From Bacteroidota bacterium (lineage in GTDB: Bacteria; Bacteroidota; Bacteroidia; Bacteroidales; GCA-2748055): a stretch of 15,721 bases of DNA. This document shows, piece by piece, positions 15,066 to 15,721 of the stretch (positions within the stretch are counted from its first letter, which is position 1; every line of letters starts with the position of its first letter). The translations under genes were made by a program, and so were the position numbers. The notes under the pieces were generated by a model, which ran no database searches, had not been told where the DNA came from, and worked only from the letters and a program-made list of their open reading frames with translations. The stretch lies in contig JAAEOI010000677.1 in assembly GCA_024244665.1 (NCBI GenBank), forward strand, positions 1-15,721, in the 5' to 3' direction.

Positions 15066-15721
15066 GGTTCTGTCGCATCTACAGAGTTAAATCCTTAGTT
15101 TCTGTAGTTTAGTGCAGAACTAAACACAGCATTAATGGATACAAAAGGTCATTGCTTTCCAAAATCAATTATCATTCAAGCAGTATATTTCAAGTTAAGG
15201 TTTTCATTAAGCTATCGGGATGTTGAAGAGATAATGCGAATAAGGGGAGTCGAGGTGGATCATGCCACTATCCAGAGATGGATTTTTAAATTCATGCCTG
15301 AAATTGAAATCCAAATGCGAAAGAGAAAGAAGGTAGTTGGCAAGCGGTGGCGAATGGATGAGACGTATATCAAAGTGAAGGGTGTCTGGCGCTATTTATA
15401 TCGAGCAGTAGATAGGGATGGACATACGATTGATTTTCTTCTAACAAAGCGAAGACAGCGCTTGAGTGCTCAGTCATTTTTAATAAAGGCAATAGAAAAC
15501 AATGGCACACCAGAGTTAATCAATATTGATAAAAGTGGTTCTAACAAAAGTGCCATCAGATTATATAACAAAAGATCTTTTACCGATATTGAAATCAGGC
15601 AATGTAAATACTTGAATAATATAGTGGAACAGGACCATCGGTTTATAAAGTGGCACATTCAACAGGGCTTAGGATTCAAGGATTTTGAGTCAGCAAGAAG
15701 AACCATAGCAGGGATTGAGAT
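15066..15721 (+). mobile_element. IS6-family insertion sequence, left part
   Basis: The left terminal inverted repeat begins at about 15066 with GGTTCTGTCGCA (15066-15077), close to the IS6-family end GGTTCTGTTGCA. The transposase gene follows at 15135. The right end, and so any 8-bp target duplication, lies outside the window; the left flank to compare is 15058-15065. Between the end and the gene are two adjacent 7-bp hairpins (15079-15107 and 15107-15125). The 14884-15065 stretch before the element holds no gene that I can support. Confidence 0.8.
15135..15721 (+). CDS. IS6-family DDE transposase (3' end outside window)
   Basis: The frame runs from the ATG at 15135-15137 without a stop to the right edge (195 codons). 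An in-frame TAG at 15105-15107 limits the upstream start. The N-terminal helix-turn-helix region contains FSLSYRDVEEIMRIRGVEVD and HATIQRWIFKF. The catalytic core reads RMDETYIKVKGVWRYLYRAV (Asp75), INIDKSG (Asp132) and NNIVEQDHRFIK (Glu165), giving the complete DDE triad of the IS6/IS26 group. The visible part has no frameshift, so the copy may be active. These elements transpose by replicative cointegrate formation or conservative insertion beside an existing copy (family knowledge). Confidence 0.92.
   Translation, partial: MDTKGHCFPKSIIIQAVYFKLRFSLSYRDVEEIMRIRGVEVDHATIQRWIFKFMPEIEIQMRKRKKVVGKRWRMDETYIKVKGVWRYLYRAVDRDGHTIDFLLTKRRQRLSAQSFLIKAIENNGTPELINIDKSGSNKSAIRLYNKRSFTDIEIRQCKYLNNIVEQDHRFIKWHIQQGLGFKDFESARRTIAGIE

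Noticed and set aside
1..15721. CRISPR array, rRNA or complete prophage.
   Set aside because: No regularly spaced long repeats, rRNA-like sequence or phage structural genes were seen.

Overview
The window is most likely from a Bacteroidota chromosome, perhaps a Bacteroidales/Marinilabiliales-like or other polysaccharide-degrading lineage. Three things point there: a complete hybrid two-component sensor (periplasmic propeller + kinase + receiver + AraC in one chain), a TonB-dependent receptor with an N-terminal carboxypeptidase-like regulatory domain, and a type IX secretion sorting tail on one enzyme. Base composition is moderate to low GC, and few starts have a clear Shine-Dalgarno, which also fits.

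Positions 1-13992 form a polysaccharide-utilisation locus. On the minus strand, in order of transcription, lie a GH115-like lipoprotein (7665-9755), a TonB-dependent receptor (4707-7598), a T9SS-sorted beta-helix protein (3044-4687), a strong terminator hairpin (2974-3012), a GH28-like lipoprotein (1391-2923), a weaker hairpin (1325-1353), and a secreted beta-helix protein that runs off the left edge (1-1289). The regulator (9922-13992) is divergent on the plus strand. The 9756-9921 gap carries a pair of 21-bp-spaced direct repeats, the downstream one overlapping a TAnnTTTG promoter element.

A working model, inferred: beta-helix enzymes cut a uronic-acid-containing polysaccharide (pectin-like is the best guess) outside the cell or at its surface. 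The TonB-dependent receptor imports fragments, the GH115-like protein trims them, probably in the periplasm, and the hybrid sensor detects a breakdown product and activates the locus. The receptor is not of the SusC type and no SusD is present in the window. The GH115-like protein is short and has changed several motifs that are conserved in the family.

Positions 13993-15721 look like an accessory region unrelated to sugar use. They hold an orphan helix-turn-helix gene (14129-14581, minus) resembling small terminase subunits, with three TGTTGG repeats at exact 10-bp spacing just upstream of its start. Next come a cluster of RNA hairpins ending in a plus-strand intrinsic terminator (14641-14883) that overlaps a small minus-strand ORF, and an IS6-family insertion sequence whose left end is at about 15066 and which is cut by the right edge. 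No tRNA, rRNA or CRISPR array was seen.
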